A stretch of 35,800 bases of DNA from Streptomyces albidus (ex Kaewkla and Franco 2022) (GCF_013870515.1 NZ_JACBXA010000036.1:1-35800), one strand, 5' to 3'. Positions 10,332 to 19,470 are shown, counted from the first letter of the stretch. Numbers and translations are program-made. Notes: a model not told the origin generated them from the letters alone.

Positions 10332-11516
10332 ATGACGAAAGCCGAGCGACTGCCCGCGACAACCGAACGGACTCAACAGCGCGGCTGGAGCGCGCACTTC
10401 AGTGATCCGGGCGGACACGTGTGGCTCAACACCGCGCACCAGGGGCCCATGCCCATCGCGGCGGTGCGCGCGGCGAGCGAGGCAGCGCGTGAGAAGTCCG
10501 CTCCGCACACGATTCCCGACGCTGCGTTCAACGAGCGCCCGGAGAAGCTGCGTTCCCTCCTCGCCGCGTTCGTCGGAGGGCGGCCTGACGAGATCGTCCT
10601 GGGCGACAGCACGTCCCACGGCCTCAACCTCATCGCGTACGGGCTGAGTTGGCGCGACGAGGACGAGGTCCTGTGCGTCGAGGGCGACTATCCCGCCACC
10701 GTGCTGCCCTGGCTGGCGCAGCAACACCACGGCGTACGCGTGCAGTTCGTGCAGCGCGACGCACAAGGCCGGATCGACCCGGGGCGGGTGCGGGAGGCAG
10801 TCACGGCACGGACGCGAGTGTTCGCGCTCACCTGGGTCGACTCCTTCACCGGTGCCGCTGCGGACCTCGCGGAGCTGGGCCGGGTCTGCCGAGAGGCCGG
10901 CGTCCTGTTCGTGGTGAACGGCTCGCAGGCGGTCGGCGCACGGCCCGTGGACGTGCGTGCGACGCCCGTCGACGCCCTGGTCTCGTGCGGCTACAAGTGG
11001 ATGTGCGGGCCGTACGCAACGGGGTTCACCTGGCTCGATCCGTCGCTGATCGGGATGATCGAGCCGCGCCGTGTCCACTGGCTCGCGCAGCAGCGCGGAC
11101 GGGGGCTGGAGCACATGCGGTCGTACACGATCGAGGATCTCGGCGTACGCGGCATGGACGTCTTCTGCCCGGCCGACTTCCTCAACACGGCGGCCTGGAC
11201 GAGCTCGGTCGAACTGCTCGCAGGGCTGGGCGCGCACGCCGTCAACGCTCACGGACAGCAGCTCGTGCAGCGGCTGCTGGACGGGCTGGACCAGGGCCTG
11301 TACGAAGTCGTCGGACCGCAGGCGTCGCAGGAGCGCTCCGGGTTGGTCGTCCTCGGGCACCGCCGGGGCCGGGTGGAGCCGACGGTCGCGGCTCTCACGG
11401 CCGAGGGCGTGCACGTCGCGGTGCGTGAGGGCAACATCAGACTCTCGCCGCACCTCTTCAACACCTTCGAGGACATCGACCGTGCACTCGAAGTGCTGAA
11501 CTTTTCCGAGGGTTGA
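10332..11516 (+). CDS. Class V aminotransferase-fold PLP protein
   Basis: A 394-residue protein of the class V (SufS / isopenicillin N epimerase / cysteine desulfurase-like) PLP fold. The PLP lysine is Lys222 in CGYKWMCGPY, preceded by GDSTSHGLNL (91-100), EGDYPATVLPW (117-127) and VNGSQAVG (195-202). In most members that last motif starts with Asp, which contacts the PLP ring nitrogen; here it is Asn196. No mobile Cys loop typical of SufS is evident. The substrate cannot be predicted. The start ATG 10332 has a GAGGAG that overlaps the stop of the MarR gene, so the two are probably one transcript. A strong hairpin follows 56 bases downstream. Confidence 0.85.
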   Translation: MTKAERLPATTERTQQRGWSAHFSDPGGHVWLNTAHQGPMPIAAVRAASEAAREKSAPHTIPDAAFNERPEKLRSLLAAFVGGRPDEIVLGDSTSHGLNLIAYGLSWRDEDEVLCVEGDYPATVLPWLAQQHHGVRVQFVQRDAQGRIDPGRVREAVTARTRVFALTWVDSFTGAAADLAELGRVCREAGVLFVVNGSQAVGARPVDVRATPVDALVSCGYKWMCGPYATGFTWLDPSLIGMIEPRRVHWLAQQRGRGLEHMRSYTIEDLGVRGMDVFCPADFLNTAAWTSSVELLAGLGAHAVNAHGQQLVQRLLDGLDQGLYEVVGPQASQERSGLVVLGHRRGRVEPTVAALTAEGVHVAVREGNIRLSPHLFNTFEDIDRALEVLNFSEG

Positions 11517-11572
11517 GAGCGACACCCGCGGGCATCCTGCCCTCCAGACGTGCACTCGGAGCCCTGCGGTGG

Positions 11573-11598
11573 CCCCGATTGGCATGAGCCAATCGGGG
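11573..11598 (+). terminator. Terminator after the aminotransferase-fold gene
   Basis: A perfect 11-bp stem, CCCCGATTGGC (11573-11583) and GCCAATCGGGG (11588-11598), with an ATGA loop. It separates the panD-MarR-aminotransferase block from the S10 operon. Confidence 0.8.
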
Positions 11599-11609
11599 TG
11601 TGGCACACT
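11579..11609 (+). promoter_or_regulatory. Candidate rpsJ (S10 operon) promoter
   Basis: TTGGCA (11579-11584, inside the terminator hairpin) and CACACT (11604-11609) are 19 bases apart. The spacing is longer than ideal and the -10 departs from TANNNT at its first base. Support is mainly positional, plus the same GGCACACTG word after the adk terminator. Low confidence. Confidence 0.3.
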
Positions 11610-11822
11610 GTCCAGGTTGCTCGGTTGAGTGCCGATGCTGCGCGCCTCCCGCCGGGAGGACCGGAAGCGAGTCCCAGAGTATTCGTCGCCTCTTATCAGG
11701 GGCGGAAGTACGGGAATCTTCCGGGAAGTGCAGGAGGGGCTTCCAGCCAGGCACCGGTGGGTCTGCACCCCCAACTCCTTCCTTTCAAGGGAATCCGCTG
11801 TGGTTCATTGCGGGAAGGCATA

Positions 11823-11847
11823 CGACACGCCCGACCGCGTGGGTCGG
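11823..11847 (+). promoter_or_regulatory. Shared leader element, rpsJ copy
   Basis: Second copy of the element at 4644-4668, differing at two of 25 bases. CCGACC (11831-11836) pairs with GGTCGG (11842-11847) across loop GCGTG. It ends 64 bases before the rpsJ start, against 52 bases in the rpsL leader. A GCGGGA lies shortly upstream and a TTAC...GAGA stretch downstream in both leaders, so similarity may extend beyond the core. Confidence 0.6.
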
Positions 11848-11911
11848 ACGGGGCAGGGGGCGGCACCCATGGGTTCCAGAGCGTTACGAGAGACAGGACT
11901 ACGAAGTAGCC

Positions 11912-12220
11912 ATGGCGGGACAGAAGATCCGCATCAGGCTCAAGGCCTACGACCACGAGGTCATCGACAACTCGGCGAAGAAGATCGTCGAGACGGTGAC
12001 GCGTACTGGTGCGTCGGTCGCGGGCCCGGTGCCGCTGCCCACTGAGAAGAACGTGTACTGCGTCATCAAGTCGCCGCACAAGTACAAGGACGCGCGCGAG
12101 CACTTCGAGATGCGCACCCACAAGCGTCTGATCGACATCCTCGACCCGACGCCCAAGACCGTTGACTCGCTGATGCGCCTGGACCTTCCGGCCGGCGTCG
12201 ACATCGAGATCAAGCTCTGA
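11912..12220 (+). CDS. rpsJ: 30S ribosomal protein S10
   Basis: Complete S10 (102 residues), a head protein of the 30S subunit that also forms the NusB-S10 antitermination complex. It starts [19 protein letters not shown], and the family block [13 protein letters not shown] is present. The ATG follows a poor ribosome site (ACGAAGTAGCC), and homology fixes the start. First gene of the S10 cluster after a long structured leader, 16 bases before rplC. Confidence 0.98.
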   Translation: MAGQKIRIRLKAYDHEVIDNSAKKIVETVTRTGASVAGPVPLPTEKNVYCVIKSPHKYKDAREHFEMRTHKRLIDILDPTPKTVDSLMRLDLPAGVDIEIKL

Positions 12221-12236
12221 GGGGTGCGGGAACAAG

Positions 12237-12881
12237 ATGGCTAAGCAGATCAAGGGTGTCCTGGGCGAGAAGCTCGGCATGACCCAGGTCTGGGACGACA
12301 AGAACCGCGTCGTTCCCGTGACCGTCGTCAAGGCCGGGCCCAATGTCGTGACCCAGGTGCGCACCGCAGACAAGGACGGCTACGCAGCCGTCCAGATCGC
12401 CTTCGGCGAGATCGACCCGCGCAAGGTGAACAAGCCCCTCAAGGGCCACTTCGCCAAGGCCGATGTCACTCCCCGCCGTCACCTCGTCGAGCTGCGTACC
12501 GCTGACGCCAGCGAGTACACCCTCGGCCAGGAGATCAACGCCGACACCTTCGAGTCCGGCGGCAAGGTGGACGTGACCGGTAAGTCCAAGGGCAAGGGCT
12601 TCGCCGGTGGCATGAAGCGCCACGGCTTCCGCGGCGGCAAGGCTTCGCACGGTGCGCACCGCGTACACCGCAAGCCCGGCGCCATCGGTGGCTGCGCCAC
12701 CCCCGGCCGTGTCTTCAAGGGCACCAGGATGGCCGGCCGCATGGGCAACGAGCGGGTCACCACCCAGAACCTGACCGTCCATGCCGTTGACGCGGAGAAG
12801 GGCCTGCTGCTCATCAAGGGCGCAGTCCCCGGTCCGAACGGCGGCCTCGTCCTGGTCCGTACCGCGGCCAAGGGGGCCTGA
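12237..12881 (+). CDS. rplC: 50S ribosomal protein L3
   Basis: Complete L3 (214 residues), an early 50S assembly protein whose loop reaches the peptidyl-transferase centre. The start [13 protein letters not shown] and the central glycine-rich loop with [13 protein letters not shown] and [17 protein letters not shown] sequence ([12 protein letters not shown]) are diagnostic. Starts 16 bases after rpsJ; rplD follows after 8 bases. Confidence 0.98.
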   Translation: MAKQIKGVLGEKLGMTQVWDDKNRVVPVTVVKAGPNVVTQVRTADKDGYAAVQIAFGEIDPRKVNKPLKGHFAKADVTPRRHLVELRTADASEYTLGQEINADTFESGGKVDVTGKSKGKGFAGGMKRHGFRGGKASHGAHRVHRKPGAIGGCATPGRVFKGTRMAGRMGNERVTTQNLTVHAVDAEKGLLLIKGAVPGPNGGLVLVRTAAKGA

Positions 12882-12889
12882 GGTAACCG

Positions 12890-13546
12890 ATGAGCACCAT
12901 TGACATCCTTTCGCCGGCCGGCGACAAGACCGGGACCGTCGAACTCCCCTCGGAGATCTTCGACGTGCAGGTCAGCATTCCGCTGATCCACCAGGTCGTC
13001 GTCGCCCAGCTGGCCGCTGCCCGACAGGGCACGCACAAGACCAAGACCCGTGGCGAGGTGCGCGGCGGTGGCAAGAAGCCGTACCGCCAGAAGGGCACCG
13101 GCCGCGCCCGTCAGGGCTCGACCCGCGCCCCGCAGTTCGCCGGCGGTGGCGTCGTGCACGGTCCCCAGCCGCGTGACTACTCGCAGCGGACCCCGAAGAA
13201 GATGAAGGCCGCCGCCCTGCGCGGTGCCCTCTCCGACCGGGCCCGCCACAGCCGCGTGCACGTCGTCTCCGGTGTCGTCGAGAACGAGATCTCGACGAAG
13301 GCCGCGAAGACGTTGCTGGGCAAGATCAGCGGGCACAAGCACGTGCTCCTGGTGGCCGAGCGCAGCGACGAGCACGCATGGCTTTCAGCTCGCAACCTGC
13401 CCCAGGTGCACGTCCTGGATCCGGGTCAGCTGAACACGTACGACGTGATGGTCTCCGACGACGTGGTCTTCACCAAGGCCGCCTTCGAGTCCTTCGTGGC
13501 CGGCCCGCAGAAGGCCACCTCGCAGCTCGAAGGGAGCGACGCCTGA
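12890..13546 (+). CDS. rplD: 50S ribosomal protein L4
   Basis: Complete L4 (218 residues), which lines the peptide exit tunnel with its long loop; the [18 protein letters not shown] block (61-78 or so) is the tunnel loop where macrolide-resistance changes arise, and it looks wild type. In E. coli L4 represses the S10 operon through the leader; whether the leader at 11610-11911 binds L4 is unknown. The stop TGA shares its A with the rplW start, so the two genes are coupled. Confidence 0.98.
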   Translation: MSTIDILSPAGDKTGTVELPSEIFDVQVSIPLIHQVVVAQLAAARQGTHKTKTRGEVRGGGKKPYRQKGTGRARQGSTRAPQFAGGGVVHGPQPRDYSQRTPKKMKAAALRGALSDRARHSRVHVVSGVVENEISTKAAKTLLGKISGHKHVLLVAERSDEHAWLSARNLPQVHVLDPGQLNTYDVMVSDDVVFTKAAFESFVAGPQKATSQLEGSDA

Positions 13547-13878
13547 TGAGTGAGGCAACCGCCGCCACCGTCACCAGCAAGACGTTCACGGACCCCCGTG
13601 ACATCTTGATCAAGCCGGTGGTCTCGGAGAAGAGCTACGCACTGCTGGACGAGGGCAAGTACACGTTCGTCGTCGACCCGCGCGCCAACAAGACCCAGAT
13701 CAAGCAGGCCGTCGAGACGGTCTTCTCGGTCAAGGTCAGCGGGGTCAACACCCTCAACCGTCAGGGCAAGCGCAAGCGCACCCGCACCGGTTACGGCAAG
13801 CGCGCGGACACCAAGCGCGCCATCGTGACCCTCGTCGAGGGCGACCGTATCGACATCTTCGGCGGTCCGGTCTCCTGA
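13546..13878 (+). CDS. rplW: 50S ribosomal protein L23
   Basis: L23 (110 residues), located at the tunnel exit, where it docks trigger factor and SRP. It carries an N-terminal extension of about 15 residues ([17 protein letters not shown]) before the conserved [19 protein letters not shown] overlaps the rplD stop by 1 base. The longer open frame upstream lies inside rplD and is not coding. Confidence 0.97.
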   Translation: MSEATAATVTSKTFTDPRDILIKPVVSEKSYALLDEGKYTFVVDPRANKTQIKQAVETVFSVKVSGVNTLNRQGKRKRTRTGYGKRADTKRAIVTLVEGDRIDIFGGPVS

Positions 13879-13917
13879 CGGAGACAGGACCGTCCGATAT
13901 CGGACGAGGACTGAGAA

Positions 13918-14754
13918 ATGGGTATCCGCAAGTACAAGCCGACGACTCCGGGCCGTCGTGGCGCCAGTGTCGCCGACTTCGTCGAGGTCACGCGGTCCAC
14001 GCCGGAGAAGTCGCTGGTCCGCCCGCTGCACAGCAAGGGCGGCCGTAACAACGCCGGTCGTGTGACCGTTCGCCACCAGGGTGGTGGCCACAAGCGCGCC
14101 TACCGCGTGATCGACTTCCGTCGTCACGACAAGGACGGCGTGCCTGCGAAGGTCGCGCACATCGAGTACGACCCGAACCGCACCGCGCGCATCGCGCTGC
14201 TGCACTACGTCGACGGCGAGAAGCGCTACATCCTCGCGCCGGCCGGCCTGAAGCAGGGCACGCGCGTCGAGAACGGTCCCGGGGCCGACATCAAGCCGGG
14301 CAACAACCTGGCGCTGCGCAACATCCCCGTCGGTACGACCATCCACGCGATCGAGCTGCGGCCCGGTGGCGGCGCGAAGTTCGCCCGGTCCGCCGGTGCC
14401 TCCGTGCAGCTGCTGGCGAAGGAGGGCCGCATGGCCCACCTGCGCATGCCGTCCGGCGAGATCCGCCTGGTCGACGTCCGCTGCCGCGCCACTGTGGGCG
14501 AGGTCGGCAACGCCGAGCAGTCGAACATCAACTGGGGCAAGGCCGGCCGCATGCGCTGGAAGGGCGTCCGCCCGACCGTCCGCGGTGTGGTCATGAACCC
14601 GATCGACCACCCGCACGGTGGTGGTGAGGGTCGTACCTCCGGTGGTCGCCACCCGGTTTCGCCGTGGGGTCAGAAGGAGGGGCGTACGCGCTCGCCGAAG
14701 AAGGCCAGCAACAAGTACATCGTCCGCCGCCGCAAGACGAACAAGAAGCGCTAG
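13918..14754 (+). CDS. rplB: 50S ribosomal protein L2
   Basis: Complete L2 (278 residues), a highly conserved protein needed for subunit joining and peptidyl transfer. The C-terminal [16 protein letters not shown] (around 231-246) contains the conserved histidine implicated in activity. Begins [14 protein letters not shown]. Starts 39 bases after rplW; the ribosome site is a modest GAGGA. Confidence 0.98.
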   Translation: MGIRKYKPTTPGRRGASVADFVEVTRSTPEKSLVRPLHSKGGRNNAGRVTVRHQGGGHKRAYRVIDFRRHDKDGVPAKVAHIEYDPNRTARIALLHYVDGEKRYILAPAGLKQGTRVENGPGADIKPGNNLALRNIPVGTTIHAIELRPGGGAKFARSAGASVQLLAKEGRMAHLRMPSGEIRLVDVRCRATVGEVGNAEQSNINWGKAGRMRWKGVRPTVRGVVMNPIDHPHGGGEGRTSGGRHPVSPWGQKEGRTRSPKKASNKYIVRRRKTNKKR

Positions 14755-14768
14755 GAGGCGGGTTTTAG

Positions 14769-15050
14769 ATGCCGCGCAGTCTCAAGAAGGGGCCCTTCGT
14801 CGACGACCACCTGAGCAAAAAGGTGGACGCACAGAACGACGCGGGTTCCAAGAACGTCATCAAGACCTGGTCCCGCCGCTCGATGATCGTCCCGGCCATG
14901 CTCGGCCACACGATTGCGGTGCACGACGGCCGCAAGCACGTCCCGGTGTTCGTCACCGAGTCGATGGTCGGCCACAAGCTCGGCGAGTTCGCGCCGACCC
15001 GCACCTTCCGCGGCCATGTCAAGGACGACCGCAAGTCGCGTCGTCGCTGA
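14769..15050 (+). CDS. rpsS: 30S ribosomal protein S19
   Basis: Complete S19 (93 residues) of the 30S head, near the A-site finger and S13. The opening [15 protein letters not shown] and the block [15 protein letters not shown] are diagnostic. AGGAGG overlaps the rplB stop (TAGGAGGCGGG), giving a good ribosome site 14 bases after rplB. Confidence 0.98.
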   Translation: MPRSLKKGPFVDDHLSKKVDAQNDAGSKNVIKTWSRRSMIVPAMLGHTIAVHDGRKHVPVFVTESMVGHKLGEFAPTRTFRGHVKDDRKSRRR

Positions 15051-15093
15051 TGGGCCGGGTGTGAAGACTATGACTGACACCGAAGGGACAACC

Positions 15094-15441
15094 ATGGAAG
15101 CCAGGGCCTCAGCGCGCTATGTGCGCGTCACGCCCATGAAGGCCCGCCGGGTGGTGGACCTCGTTCGTGGCATGGCAGCCACGGAGGCTCAGGCGGTCCT
15201 GCGCTTCGCCCCGCAGGCCGCGAGCGTGCCGGTGGGCAAGGTGCTGGACAGTGCAATCGCCAACGCCGCCCACAACTACGACCACACGGACGCCGACAAC
15301 CTCATCATCTCTGAGGCCTACGTCGACGAGGGCCCGACCCTGAAGCGGTTCCGGCCGCGTGCCCAGGGCCGCGCCTACCGGATCCGCAAGCGGACGAGCC
15401 ACATCACCGTGGTCGTGAGCAGCAAGGAAGGAACCCGGTAA
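15094..15441 (+). CDS. rplV: 50S ribosomal protein L22
   Basis: L22 (115 residues); its beta-hairpin (around [18 protein letters not shown]) reaches the exit-tunnel constriction and is a macrolide-resistance site. ATG 15094 is preferred over in-frame ATG 15070 because AAGGGA lies 6 bases upstream and the conserved [14 protein letters not shown] begins there. The stop TAA shares its last A with the rpsC start. Confidence 0.97.
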   Translation: MEARASARYVRVTPMKARRVVDLVRGMAATEAQAVLRFAPQAASVPVGKVLDSAIANAAHNYDHTDADNLIISEAYVDEGPTLKRFRPRAQGRAYRIRKRTSHITVVVSSKEGTR

Positions 15442-16280
15442 TGGGCCAGAAGGTAAACCCGCACGGGTTCCGCCTCGGCATCACCACCGACTTCAAGTCG
15501 CGCTGGTACGCCGACAAGCTCTACAAGGACTACGTCAAGGAAGACGTCGCGATCCGCAAGATGCTCACTCAGGGCATGGAGCGGGCCGGCATCTCCAAGG
15601 TGGAGATCGAGCGCACCCGTGACCGTGTCCGGGTCGACGTGCACACCGCACGTCCCGGCATCGTCATCGGCCGCCGCGGTGCGGAGGCCGACCGTCTTCG
15701 GGGCAACCTGGAGAAGCTGACCGGCAAGCAGATCCAGTTCAACATCCTCGAGGTCAAGAACCCCGAGACGGATGCGCAGCTGGTGGCTCAGGCCGTCGCC
15801 GAGCAGCTCTCCTCCCGCGTCTCCTTCCGTCGTGCCATGCGTAAGAGCATGCAGACGACGATGAAGGCCGGGGCCAAGGGGATCAAGATCCAGTGCGGCG
15901 GCCGTCTCGGCGGCGCCGAGATGTCCCGCTCGGAGTTCTACCGCGAGGGCCGCGTGCCCCTGCACACCCTCCGGGCGAACGTCGACTACGGCTTCTTCGA
16001 GGCCAAGACCACCTTCGGCCGCATCGGCGTGAAGGTGTGGATCTACAAGGGTGACGTCAAGAACATCGCTGAGGTCCGCGCCGAGAACGCCGCCGCCCGT
16101 GCGGGCAACCGCCCGTCGCGCGGTGGTGGTGGCAACGAGCGCCCCCGTCGTGGTGGCGAGCGTGGCGGTCGCGGCCGCAAGCCCCAGCAGCAGGGTGCTC
16201 CTGCCGAGGCCCCCAAGGCCGAGGCCGTGACCCCCGCCGCTGCGGCAGCAGAACCCGGCGCTGCCGGGAAGGAGGGCTGA
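15441..16280 (+). CDS. rpsC: 30S ribosomal protein S3
   Basis: S3 (279 residues), at the mRNA entry channel. It has the N-terminal [12 protein letters not shown], a KH domain with [15 protein letters not shown], and the C-terminal domain ending near [16 protein letters not shown]. After about residue 215 comes a basic then Ala/Pro/Glu-rich tail ([20 protein letters not shown] and on), typical of Streptomyces and probably disordered. Overlaps rplV by 1 base; rplP follows after 4 bases. Confidence 0.98.
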   Translation: MGQKVNPHGFRLGITTDFKSRWYADKLYKDYVKEDVAIRKMLTQGMERAGISKVEIERTRDRVRVDVHTARPGIVIGRRGAEADRLRGNLEKLTGKQIQFNILEVKNPETDAQLVAQAVAEQLSSRVSFRRAMRKSMQTTMKAGAKGIKIQCGGRLGGAEMSRSEFYREGRVPLHTLRANVDYGFFEAKTTFGRIGVKVWIYKGDVKNIAEVRAENAAARAGNRPSRGGGGNERPRRGGERGGRGRKPQQQGAPAEAPKAEAVTPAAAAAEPGAAGKEG

Positions 16281-16284
16281 CGCC

Positions 16285-16704
16285 ATGCTTATCCCGCGCA
16301 GGGTCAAGCACCGTAAGCAGCACCACCCGAAGCGCTCGGGCATGGCCAAGGGTGGCACCGAGGTCGCATTCGGTGAGTACGGCATCCAGGCCGTCACCGC
16401 CGCGTACGTGACGAACCGGCAGATCGAGGCAGCTCGTATCTCCATGACGCGTCACATCAAGCGTGGTGGCAAGGTCTGGATCAACATCTACCCGGACCGT
16501 CCGCTGACGAAGAAGCCCGCTGAGACCCGCATGGGTTCCGGTAAGGGTTCTCCGGAGTGGTGGATCGCGAACGTCAAGCCTGGACGCGTGATGTTCGAGC
16601 TGTCCTACCCGAACGAGAAGATTGCCAAGGAGGCGCTCACCCGCGCCGCCCACAAGCTTCCGATGAAGTGCCGCATCGTTCGGCGCGAGGCAGGTGAGTC
16701 GTGA
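16285..16704 (+). CDS. rplP: 50S ribosomal protein L16
   Basis: Complete L16 (139 residues), which contacts A-site tRNA and organises the peptidyl-transferase region. [15 protein letters not shown] at the N-terminus and [18 protein letters not shown] in the core are diagnostic. The stop TGA (16702-16704) overlaps the rpmC ATG by 1 base. Confidence 0.98.
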   Translation: MLIPRRVKHRKQHHPKRSGMAKGGTEVAFGEYGIQAVTAAYVTNRQIEAARISMTRHIKRGGKVWINIYPDRPLTKKPAETRMGSGKGSPEWWIANVKPGRVMFELSYPNEKIAKEALTRAAHKLPMKCRIVRREAGES

Positions 16705-16928
16705 TGGCGGCCGGGACCAAGGCCTCCGAGCTGCGTGAGCTGGGCGACGAGGAGCTTCTCGGCAAGCTTCGCGAGTCCAAGGAAGAACTGTTCAACCTCC
16801 GCTTCCAGGCGGCGACCGGGCAGTTGGAGAACCACGGCCGTCTCAAGGCCGTGCGTAAGGACATCGCCCGGATCTACACCCTGATGCGTGAGCGCGAGCT
16901 GGGCATCGAGACGGTGGAGAGCGCCTGA
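16704..16928 (+). CDS. rpmC: 50S ribosomal protein L29
   Basis: L29 (74 residues), a two-helix protein beside the tunnel exit. The block [22 protein letters not shown]... is diagnostic ([19 protein letters not shown]). The ATG at 16704, overlapping the rplP stop, is chosen; a GTG one codon upstream (16701) is possible. Overlaps rpsQ by 1 base. Confidence 0.97.
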   Translation: MAAGTKASELRELGDEELLGKLRESKEELFNLRFQAATGQLENHGRLKAVRKDIARIYTLMRERELGIETVESA

Positions 16929-17212
16929 TGAGCGAGACGAATGTGACTGAGACGAAGCAGGAGCGCGGCTTCCGCAAGACCCGCGAGGGTCTGGTCGTCA
17001 GCGACAAGATGGACAAGACCGTCGTTGTCGCCGTCGAGGACCGCGTCAAGCACGCGCTGTACGGCAAGGTCATCCGCCGTACCAACAAGCTCAAGGCTCA
17101 CGACGAGCAGAACGCCGCCGGGGTCGGCGACCGTGTCCTCCTCATGGAGACCCGGCCGCTGTCCGCGACCAAGCGCTGGCGCATCGTCGAGGTCCTCGAG
17201 AAGGCGAAGTAG
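16928..17212 (+). CDS. rpsQ: 30S ribosomal protein S17
   Basis: S17 (94 residues), an OB-fold primary 16S rRNA binder. Conserved [17 protein letters not shown] and [20 protein letters not shown] are present after an N-terminal extension of about 15 residues ([15 protein letters not shown]). Its start overlaps the rpmC stop by 1 base. It is followed by a 130-base spacer, the first substantial break within the S10-spc run. Confidence 0.97.
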   Translation: MSETNVTETKQERGFRKTREGLVVSDKMDKTVVVAVEDRVKHALYGKVIRRTNKLKAHDEQNAAGVGDRVLLMETRPLSATKRWRIVEVLEKAK

Positions 17213-17342
17213 TCAGTTCCGTACCGGAATTGGCAGGCAAACAGCCTGGGGACCCCCAGGACAGTTCCGCCAGGCTCGGCAGGGCCGCGTCCCACTCGGG
17301 GCGTGACCCTGCCGGGAACCGGCAGACGATCAGGAGATAGAC
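17213..17342 (+). promoter_or_regulatory. Structured rpsQ-rplN spacer
   Basis: Two hairpins: CCTGGGG/CCCCAGG (17245-17260, effectively 6 bp with a 4-base loop) and a longer stem with outer GGCAGGG/CCCTGCC (17278-17284 with 17307-17313) and inner CGTCCC/GGGGCG with loop ACTC. No promoter could be recognised. It marks the boundary between the S10 and spc gene sets and may be an attenuator, a processing site or an r-protein target. Confidence 0.45.
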
Positions 17343-17711
17343 GTGATCCAGCAGGAGTCCCGGCTGCGCGTCGCCGACAACACGGGTGCGAAGGAAATTC
17401 TCACCATCCGTGTGCTCGGCGGTTCGGGCCGGCGCTACGCGGGCATCGGTGACGTCATCGTCGCTACCGTCAAGGACGCGATCCCGGGCGGGAACGTGAA
17501 AAAGGGCGACATCGTCAAGGCCGTCATCGTGCGCACCGTCAAGGAGCGCCGTCGGCCCGATGGCTCGTACATCCGCTTCGACGAGAACGCGGCGGTCATC
17601 CTCAAGAACGACGGAGACCCCCGCGGCACCCGCATTTTCGGCCCTGTCGGCCGAGAGCTGCGCGAGAAGAAGTTCATGAAGATCATCTCGCTCGCGCCGG
17701 AGGTGCTGTAA
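17343..17711 (+). CDS. rplN: 50S ribosomal protein L14
   Basis: Complete L14 (122 residues), at the subunit interface and the binding site of ribosome-silencing factor Rsf[19 protein letters not shown] and the C-terminal [16 protein letters not shown] are diagnostic. GTG start with AGGAG upstream (CAGGAGATAGAC). First spc-type gene; rplX follows after 3 bases. Confidence 0.98.
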   Translation: MIQQESRLRVADNTGAKEILTIRVLGGSGRRYAGIGDVIVATVKDAIPGGNVKKGDIVKAVIVRTVKERRRPDGSYIRFDENAAVILKNDGDPRGTRIFGPVGRELREKKFMKIISLAPEVL

Positions 17712-17714
17712 CCG

Positions 17715-18038
17715 ATGAAGATCAAGAAGGGCGACCTGGTTCAGGTCATCACCGGTAAGGACAAGGGCAAGCAGGGCAAGGTCATCGTGGCCTACCCCCG
17801 CGAGGACCGCGTCCTGGTCGAGGGTGTCAACCGGGTCAAGAAGCACACCAAGGCCGGCCAGACCGCTCGTGGTTCCAAGACGGGCGGGATCGTGACCACC
17901 GAGGCTCCGGTCCACGTGAGCAATGTGCAGCTCGTGGTGGAGAAGGACGGCAAGAAGGTCGTCTCTCGCGTCGGGTTCCGCTTCGATGACGACGGCAACA
18001 AGATCCGCGTTGCCAAGCGGACCGGTGAGGACATCTGA
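17715..18038 (+). CDS. rplX: 50S ribosomal protein L24
   Basis: L24 (107 residues), an assembly initiator with a KOW motif ([20 protein letters not shown]). Nearly full conservation of [12 protein letters not shown] follows. Starts 3 bases after rplN and overlaps rplE by 1 base. Confidence 0.98.
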   Translation: MKIKKGDLVQVITGKDKGKQGKVIVAYPREDRVLVEGVNRVKKHTKAGQTARGSKTGGIVTTEAPVHVSNVQLVVEKDGKKVVSRVGFRFDDDGNKIRVAKRTGEDI

Positions 18039-18598
18039 TGACTGCCACCACAGAAGCACCGCGCCTCAAGCAGCGCTACCGCTCCGAGATCAAGGGCAAG
18101 CTGCACGACGAGTTCAAGTACGACAACGTCATGCAGGTGCCCGGTCTGACCAAGATCGTTGTCAACATGGGTGTGGGCGACGCCGCCCGCGACTCCAAGT
18201 TGATGGACGGCGCCATCCGCGATCTGGCCACGATCACCGGCCAGAAGCCGGCGGTGACCAAGGCCCGCAAGTCCATCGCGCAGTTCAAGCTGCGTGAAGG
18301 CCAGCCGATCGGTGCCCACGTGACCCTGCGTGGCGACCGGATGTGGGAGTTCCTGGACCGCCTGCTGTCCCTCGCACTGCCGCGCATCCGCGACTTCCGC
18401 GGGCTGTCGCAGAAGCAGTTCGACGGCCGGGGCAACTACACCTTCGGTCTCACGGAGCAGGTCATGTTCCACGAGATCGACCAGGACAAGATCGACCGGG
18501 TCCGGGGCATGGACATCACCGTGGTCACCACGGCGACCAGCGACGACGAGGGGCGTGCCCTGCTTCGTCACCTCGGATTCCCGTTCAAGGAGAACTGA
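18038..18598 (+). CDS. rplE: 50S ribosomal protein L5
   Basis: Complete L5 (186 residues), which binds 5S rRNA and P-site tRNA in the central protuberance. Conserved [25 protein letters not shown] and [17 protein letters not shown] are seen. A short N-terminal extension ([12 protein letters not shown]) precedes the core. Overlaps rplX by 1 base and is 2 bases from the S14 gene. Confidence 0.98.
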   Translation: MTATTEAPRLKQRYRSEIKGKLHDEFKYDNVMQVPGLTKIVVNMGVGDAARDSKLMDGAIRDLATITGQKPAVTKARKSIAQFKLREGQPIGAHVTLRGDRMWEFLDRLLSLALPRIRDFRGLSQKQFDGRGNYTFGLTEQVMFHEIDQDKIDRVRGMDITVVTTATSDDEGRALLRHLGFPFKEN

Positions 18599-18600
18599 TC

Positions 18601-18786
18601 ATGGCGAAGAAGGCTCTGATCTCCAAGGCCAGCCGCAAGCCGAAGTTCGCTGTCCGCGCGTACACGCGCTGCCAGCGCTGCGGCCGTCCGCACTCCGTCT
18701 ACCGCAAGTTCGGCCTGTGCCGTGTGTGCCTTCGTCAGATGGCGCACCGCGGCGAGCTGCCGGGCGTGACCAAGAGCTCCTGGTAA
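18601..18786 (+). CDS. rpsN: 30S ribosomal protein S14, zinc-binding (type Z)
   Basis: The 61-residue zinc form of S14, in the 30S head. Four cysteines, Cys24, Cys27, Cys40 and Cys43 (RCQRC and LCRVC), make the zinc ribbon. Streptomyces also carry a cysteine-free paralogue under Zur control elsewhere; this is the zinc-replete copy in its usual spc position. Starts 2 bases after rplE. A 262-base spacer follows. Confidence 0.97.
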   Translation: MAKKALISKASRKPKFAVRAYTRCQRCGRPHSVYRKFGLCRVCLRQMAHRGELPGVTKSSW

Positions 18787-19048
18787 CCCTTCCCGTCGCC
18801 CGGGACCGCTCCTTCGAGGGCGGAATCCCGGCAACAGGATTCTGGGTCAACCAGGGCTCTCGGTAAGAGCATCAAGGCCGTCGGGGGTCCATCCGCACAT
18901 GGCTTAGGCTTGTGTGGTTGGGCGCTCGACGTCCATGACCGTCTTACTACGCCGTAGGTCCCCGCACCCCACCCGTCCCGTCTGAGAAGTACGGGGAGAG
19001 GGAGGGCGCATACAGGAAACCCCGGCGAGAGAGGCCGAAGGCCAACAC
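18787..19048 (+). promoter_or_regulatory. rpsN-rpsH spacer with stem-loops and a possible internal promoter
   Basis: Two stem-loops follow the S14 gene: GAATCC/GGATTC (18823-18842, 8 bp with flanking pairs) and GCTCT/AGAGC (18856-18870). A TAGGCT at 18905-18910 matches the -10 of the rpsL promoter, but no -35 is evident. CTACG-C-CGTAG (around 18948-18958) is a small dyad. An internal spc promoter or attenuator is possible. No coding sequence seen. Confidence 0.35.
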
Positions 19049-19447
19049 ATGACCATGACCGATCCGATCGCAGACATGCTTACGCGTCTGCGGAACGCGA
19101 ACTCGGCGTACCACGACTCCGTCGCGATGCCGCACAGCAAGATCAAGTCGCACATCGCGGAGATCCTCCAGCAGGAGGGCTACATCACCGGCTGGCAGAC
19201 CGAGGACGCCACAGTTGGCAAGAGCCTCGTTCTCGAGCTGAAGTTCGGCCCCAACCGCGAGCGTTCGATCGCCGGCATCAAGCGGATCTCGAAGCCGGGC
19301 CTTCGGGTCTACGCAAAGTCCACCGGTCTGCCGAAGGTGCTGGGCGGCCTGGGAGTGGCGATCATCTCCACCTCCCACGGGCTCCTCACCGGTCAGCAGG
19401 CACAGAAGAAGGGCGTAGGCGGGGAAGTCCTCGCCTACGTCTGGTAA
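19049..19447 (+). CDS. rpsH: 30S ribosomal protein S8
   Basis: Complete S8 (132 residues), a primary binder of the central 16S domain and, in E. coli, translational repressor of the spc operon. [18 protein letters not shown] and the C-terminal [10 protein letters not shown]...GGEVLAYVW are diagnostic. In-frame ATGs at 19049 and 19055 are both possible; the first matches the usual Streptomyces annotation. Starts after a 262-base spacer. Confidence 0.98.
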   Translation: MTMTDPIADMLTRLRNANSAYHDSVAMPHSKIKSHIAEILQQEGYITGWQTEDATVGKSLVLELKFGPNRERSIAGIKRISKPGLRVYAKSTGLPKVLGGLGVAIISTSHGLLTGQQAQKKGVGGEVLAYVW

Positions 19448-19470
19448 CGGAAGGGAACGGAGGTAAAGCA

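Larger units (their letters stand above)
11517..11911 (+). other. 395-base rpsJ upstream region: terminator, promoter and S10 leader
   Basis: No gene is seen. In order: the terminator hairpin (11573-11598), a probable promoter just after it, and a leader of roughly 295 bases. Leader stems are CCTCCC-GCC-GGGAGG (11645-11659), CGCCTC-TTATCA-GGGGCG (11687-11704, one G-U) and a CTTCC-g-GGAAG dyad (11718-11728). Next comes the element shared with the rpsL leader (11823-11847). The rpsJ frame stays open back to 11600, but nothing resembling S10 is encoded there. Confidence 0.7.

Noticed and set aside
10176..11774. 532-codon minus-strand open frame opposite the MarR and aminotransferase-fold genes
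   Set aside because: No recognisable domain, crosses the terminator at 11573-11598, and the plus-strand proteins show clear family motifs.
11600..11911. Upstream extension of the rpsJ reading frame
   Set aside because: The frame is open only because of composition; S10 homology begins at 11912 and the DNA carries hairpins instead.
18343..18600. Long upstream extension of the S14 gene in frame
   Set aside because: Lies within rplE in another frame; S14 begins at the ATG at 18601 after rplE.
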